8,483 nucleotides of DNA from the NCBI GenBank assembly GCA_938044055.1, contig CALIQO010000245.1:1-8483 (forward strand). Direction: 5' to 3'. The number at the start of each line of letters is the position of its first letter. The first letter of the stretch is position 1. This stretch comes from an uncultured Saprospiraceae bacterium (lineage in GTDB: Bacteria; Bacteroidota; Bacteroidia; Chitinophagales; Saprospiraceae). Below the pieces are notes generated by a model. That model did no database searches. It saw nothing but the letters and a program-made list of their open reading frames with translations, and was not told the DNA's origin. A program made the position numbers and the translations under genes. Below are positions 6,296 through 8,483 of this stretch, piece after piece.

Positions 6296-7009
6296 ATGAA
6301 CATTTTAATAGTTGAAGATGAATCAAGAATCGCTAAAAGAATAGGACGCATGACCCGTGCCATTCTTGGGGATGCGTTACAATCGTTAAACCATATTAAT
6401 ACACTTGATAAAGCATTAAGATTTATTGAGAATAATTCATTGGATCTGGTACTGCTAGATTTGAATCTTAATGGACATAATGGTTTCGACTTGCTTACCA
6501 CAGCAGTTTCAAAATCGTTTCATACGATCATTATTTCTGCTTATAAAGAACAAGCAATTACAGCTTTTGAATACGGAGTTTTAGATTTTATCTCTAAGCC
6601 TTTTAACCGAGATCGGTTGGAACTCGCTTTTGATAGAGTTAAGAATACTGCTTCTATTAGAAAAGAAAAAGGCGAAAGCGAAAGGATTAAATTTTTAGCT
6701 ATTAAAAAAAGAAATAGGGTGCAGTTAATACCTATTGAAGAACTACTTTATGTAAAAGGAGCTGGAGTTTATACCGAACTTTTTCTAACGAATGGAAATA
6801 AAGAACTGCATGATAAATCACTCGAAAAACTAGAACAATTGTTATCGCATACTTTCGAACGGATCCACAAATCATACTTATTGAAGATGTCTGAAGTCAA
6901 GGAAATTATTGTAAAACCAGGGAGCAAATATATGGCCGAGCTTAAAAATGGGACAATTATTCCTATAGGAAGGACAAAATATAAAGAAATAAGAGCTAAA
7001 TGGTTTTAA
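6296..7009 (+). CDS. LytTR-family DNA-binding response regulator
   Basis: The 237-residue protein begins with a receiver domain: MNILIVEDE with acidic Glu7/Asp8, phospho-accepting Asp55 in LVLLDLNLNG, Ser81 in IIISAYKE, and Lys101 in FISKPF. After a charged linker (RKEKGESERIKF) comes a LytTR DNA-binding domain from about residue 130 to the end, with IPIEELLYVKGAGVYTELF, HDKSLEKLEQLL, FERIHKSYLLKMSEV and the closing IPIGRTKYKEI. All key receiver residues are present, so it should be phosphorylatable. It starts 4 nt after the kinase stop, so the two are certainly co-transcribed and very probably cognate. The likely target is the direct repeat at 4525-4552. The duplicated hydrolase remnant begins about 11 nt after its stop, so this gene is the last of the inserted block. 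Confidence 0.93.
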   Translation: MNILIVEDESRIAKRIGRMTRAILGDALQSLNHINTLDKALRFIENNSLDLVLLDLNLNGHNGFDLLTTAVSKSFHTIIISAYKEQAITAFEYGVLDFISKPFNRDRLELAFDRVKNTASIRKEKGESERIKFLAIKKRNRVQLIPIEELLYVKGAGVYTELFLTNGNKELHDKSLEKLEQLLSHTFERIHKSYLLKMSEVKEIIVKPGSKYMAELKNGTIIPIGRTKYKEIRAKWF

Positions 7010-7019
7010 GAATGTCCTT

Positions 7020-7146
7020 GATAACTTATTATTCAAGTTCATCATTTAAATGAGCCTACAACGAATACATACATTCTAAAGGAATAAGAGGAAGCAATGA
7101 AGATGAAATGATGAAACAGTTGTGGACGAGATTAAAAGGATATAAT
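7020..7146 (+). pseudogene. Frameshifted 3' remnant of the YdjM-type hydrolase gene (second copy)
   Basis: Three pieces of the hydrolase C-terminus can be read, each in a different frame: FKFII (from 7032), NTYILKE followed directly by TAA (7064-7087), and NEDEMMKQLWTRLKG (from about 7096). They match FKFVI, DTYILKE and NEDEMMRQLWTRIKG of the gene at 1-909. A single-base loss near 7047 and a deletion of about 12 nt near 7085 explain the frame changes. There is no 5' part; the response regulator gene ends just upstream. The remnant is not expected to be translated. Confidence 0.85.
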
Positions 7147-7247
7147 TTAAAACGAAACCATAATTCCTATACCAGAATGCCTGTTCTTAATGATGGTGGC
7201 TGTTTCGTCGTTGTCTCTTATGCCTATCATATATATGCCATATACAC
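7020..7247 (+). repeat. Right copy of the diverged direct repeat flanking the five-gene block
   Basis: This is the partner of 769-1012 in the same orientation. It contains the broken hydrolase 3' end and the intact 3' end of the barrel gene. Homology begins about GATAAC (7020), 10 nt after the response regulator stop, and ends after CATATACAC (7239-7247). Beyond 7247 the barrel gene continues while the left copy switches to unrelated sequence. Confidence 0.85.
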
Positions 7248-7764
7248 TGAACATGCCTATGCCTGCAGATATCTGAAGCGATGGACCTACATCTAGATTG
7301 GTTAATCTATATCCCATTACATCGGTAAATTTTTCCCATCCATTACCTCTATCTAACTGGCTCACTAGATTTACAGAAGTATATAAGCCTACTGCTATGT
7401 CAGAATAAATAACTTTGTTACCTAATCGAAACAACAGTGGTTCAATTAGGATCATCCCGATTCGATTTCTAAGTTGAGCATTAAAAGACAGCCCATCTAT
7501 AGAATTGAAATCGGAGTATCCTCCACGTTCGCTGTAGATGCCGCTTACTCTTACAGAGTGATTATTGAATCTGCCTTTTACAGATACACCTATTGACCAA
7601 TCCTTTATTTTTTCATCACCCGGCAACTCAAGTGGATTCTCCGTATACAAGTCATGATAACCTATCTCATAGAAGAAGCCTATAGATTCATGGCCTGGAA
7701 ACTGAGCATCTATAGAGCTTACCATAAATAAGCTTAGAAGTAGAAAGGCAGTCTTTAATTTCAT
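7147..7764 (-). CDS. Putative exported outer-membrane beta-barrel protein
   Basis: The 205-residue protein has a Sec signal peptide (MKLKTAFLLLSLFMVSS, cleavage likely after IDA, leaving Gln-Phe-Pro). Alternating polar/hydrophobic strands follow: WSIGVSVKGRF, HSVRVSGIYSERGG, NRIGMILIEPLLFRLG, YSDIAVGLYTS, PSLQISAGIGMFSVYGIYMIG. It ends in SGIGIMVSF with a terminal Phe, as expected for a BAM-dependent outer-membrane barrel. Its size suits an 8-stranded barrel, and I recognise no specific family. It lies 72 nt downstream of the TonB-C gene on the same strand. Its stop would be next to the hydrolase stop in the unbroken arrangement. A second, broken copy of its last 33 codons lies at 911-1012. 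Confidence 0.7.
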   Translation of the reverse strand: MKLKTAFLLLSLFMVSSIDAQFPGHESIGFFYEIGYHDLYTENPLELPGDEKIKDWSIGVSVKGRFNNHSVRVSGIYSERGGYSDFNSIDGLSFNAQLRNRIGMILIEPLLFRLGNKVIYSDIAVGLYTSVNLVSQLDRGNGWEKFTDVMGYRLTNLDVGPSLQISAGIGMFSVYGIYMIGIRDNDETATIIKNRHSGIGIMVSF

Positions 7765-7836
7765 GGTTTCCTGAGCAATTAAATCACATTAATATATGGA
7801 AAACGAACTACTTACCATTTCCTGTATAAAGCAGCG

Positions 7837-8256
7837 CTAGATATTAATGGTGTAATTATAACTGTTTTTAGATTTTTCCTTCACAGAATAATTAATCTTC
7901 AATGATTGTTTTTCGGACTTGGATTTTTCCTTAGGCAATGAAAAATTAATCCTTATTGATTTATGATAAGTTACTTTAATCTTCCGAGGAGGTTTAGTAT
8001 AATGAAACTTAAATTGATTTATGAGCCTTATCGCTTCTTCATCACATCCATAACCTATACCAGATATAATTCTTGTCTTTACAACTTTTCCTTGATAATT
8101 TACTTGATACTTGCAGTATACAGAACCGTGGATTTTATTCTTCCTTGCATCCTCTGGATACTTTAGGTTTTCTTTAATAAATGCACGCATGGCCTTTAGC
8201 CCACCAGGATAGACTGGCTTGGTAATGAACGATTTTGGATTTCTGTTTTTTTTCAC
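7837..8256 (-). CDS. Short soluble TonB C-terminal-domain protein
   Basis: The 139-residue protein is a TonB_C domain: KPVYPGGLKAMRAFIKENLK (13-32), YPEDARKNKIHGSVYCKYQV, GKVVKTRIISGIGYGCDEEA and a closing strand HKSIRINFSLP. It begins with GTG (8256-8254). No in-frame ATG lies upstream before a stop at 8278-8280, so the start is well bounded. There is no N-terminal membrane anchor and no Pro-rich spanner, so it is not a canonical energy-transducing TonB. A Lys/Ser-rich tail of about 30 residues follows the domain. It is 13 nt downstream of the TPR-like gene and probably in one operon with it. It may be a cytoplasmic or periplasmic partner rather than a transducer, and its function is unknown. 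Confidence 0.8.
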   Translation of the reverse strand: MKKNRNPKSFITKPVYPGGLKAMRAFIKENLKYPEDARKNKIHGSVYCKYQVNYQGKVVKTRIISGIGYGCDEEAIRLINQFKFHYTKPPRKIKVTYHKSIRINFSLPKEKSKSEKQSLKINYSVKEKSKNSYNYTINI

Positions 8257-8269
8257 ACAACTATGAGAT

Positions 8270-8483
8270 TTAGATATTCATCTCACTTTTAATCTTCTTC
8301 CAAGCCACAAGGTCCTTAAAATCAGGATGAGCGTATTGCAATGCTTTATCAATCTTAGGAGCAATTTCTTCAATTTCTTCTTTTCTATTAAGGGCCTGTA
8401 AAAGCTTGGCTTTGCTTACTAGACCTTTAGGGTGGTAAGGGTCAATGGCTAATCTATTATTGAAAACCTTAAGTCCTTCTTCA
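8270..8483 (-). CDS. C-terminal part of a TPR-like protein, truncated by the window edge
   Basis: On the minus strand, 8482 to 8270 is open and ends with TAA (8270-8272). The 70 visible residues include NNRLAIDPYHPKGLVSKAKL, LQALNRKEEIEEIAP and KIDKALQYAHPDFKDLVAWK. The A..P....L..KA..L..L.R..E pattern is that of tetratricopeptide repeats, and the helix-turn-helix periodicity repeats about twice. The 5' end lies outside the window. It is followed after 13 nt by the TonB-C gene. Confidence 0.65.
   Translation of the reverse strand, partial: EEGLKVFNNRLAIDPYHPKGLVSKAKLLQALNRKEEIEEIAPKIDKALQYAHPDFKDLVAWKKIKSEMNI

Noticed and set aside
1013..7019. Transposase, integrase or short inverted/att repeats explaining the insertion
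   Set aside because: None is visible; the only flanking repeats are the long diverged gene-junction copies.
7042..7053. Perfect 12-bp palindrome TCATTTAAATGA
   Set aside because: It lies inside the decayed hydrolase remnant, is AT-rich, and has no second copy at the left junction; it is likely chance.
7108..7296. Plus-strand 62-codon ORF starting MMKQLWTRLKG
   Set aside because: Its first codons are the tail of the hydrolase remnant, and the rest is antisense to the barrel gene; it lacks the original stop only because of drift.
1..8483. CRISPR array, tRNA, rRNA or riboswitch
   Set aside because: No regularly spaced repeats or cloverleaf-like or rRNA-like sequence was seen on either strand.

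Overview
The window is AT-rich DNA that looks like a Bacteroidota chromosome (Flavobacteriia or Cytophagia type). Supporting signs are several lipoprotein genes without Shine-Dalgarno dependence, PD40/TolB-like propellers, a LytS-type histidine kinase paired with a LytTR regulator, a short soluble TonB-C protein, and an exact match to the Bacteroidota -7 promoter element (TAnnTTTG). I cannot name the genus from the sequence alone.

Layout: (1) 1-909 (+) is the 3' part of a membrane metal-dependent hydrolase gene of the YdjM/DUF457 type, cut by the left edge. (2) 911-1180 holds a short remnant of an outer-membrane-type gene, a possible weak hairpin, and a 23-codon signal-peptide-like ORF. (3) 1181-4442 (-) is a three-gene lipoprotein operon read leftwards: TolB-like propeller, PD40 propeller, and a beta-lactamase-fold serine hydrolase that appears to have lost its catalytic Ser and Lys. 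(4) 4443-4569 is the divergent regulatory region, with an 8-bp direct repeat resembling a LytTR-binding site and a -7 promoter motif just beyond it. (5) 4570-7009 (+) is a two-component pair: a lipoprotein-like 7TM LytS-type histidine kinase and a LytTR response regulator. (6) 7020-7146 is a frameshifted remnant of the 3' end of the hydrolase gene. (7) 7147-8483 (-) holds an exported beta-barrel-like protein, a soluble TonB-C protein and the end of a TPR-like protein.

The main structural observation is that the five-gene block (about 1013-7019) is bracketed by two diverged direct copies of one roughly 230-245 bp sequence (769-1012 and 7020-7247). Each copy spans the convergent junction between the hydrolase 3' end and the beta-barrel gene 3' end. 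In the left copy the hydrolase is intact and the barrel gene is a stub. In the right copy the barrel gene is intact and the hydrolase is a stub. The simplest reading is that hydrolase and barrel gene were once convergent neighbours about 1 nt apart, and a cassette carrying an envelope lipoprotein operon plus its likely two-component regulator was inserted there with duplication of the junction.

Within the cassette, I infer that the membrane kinase senses an envelope or extracellular signal and signals to the LytTR regulator. The regulator may then act on the repeats between the divergent operons to control its own transcription and possibly that of the three lipoproteins. This is inference from organisation and motifs, not shown by sequence.
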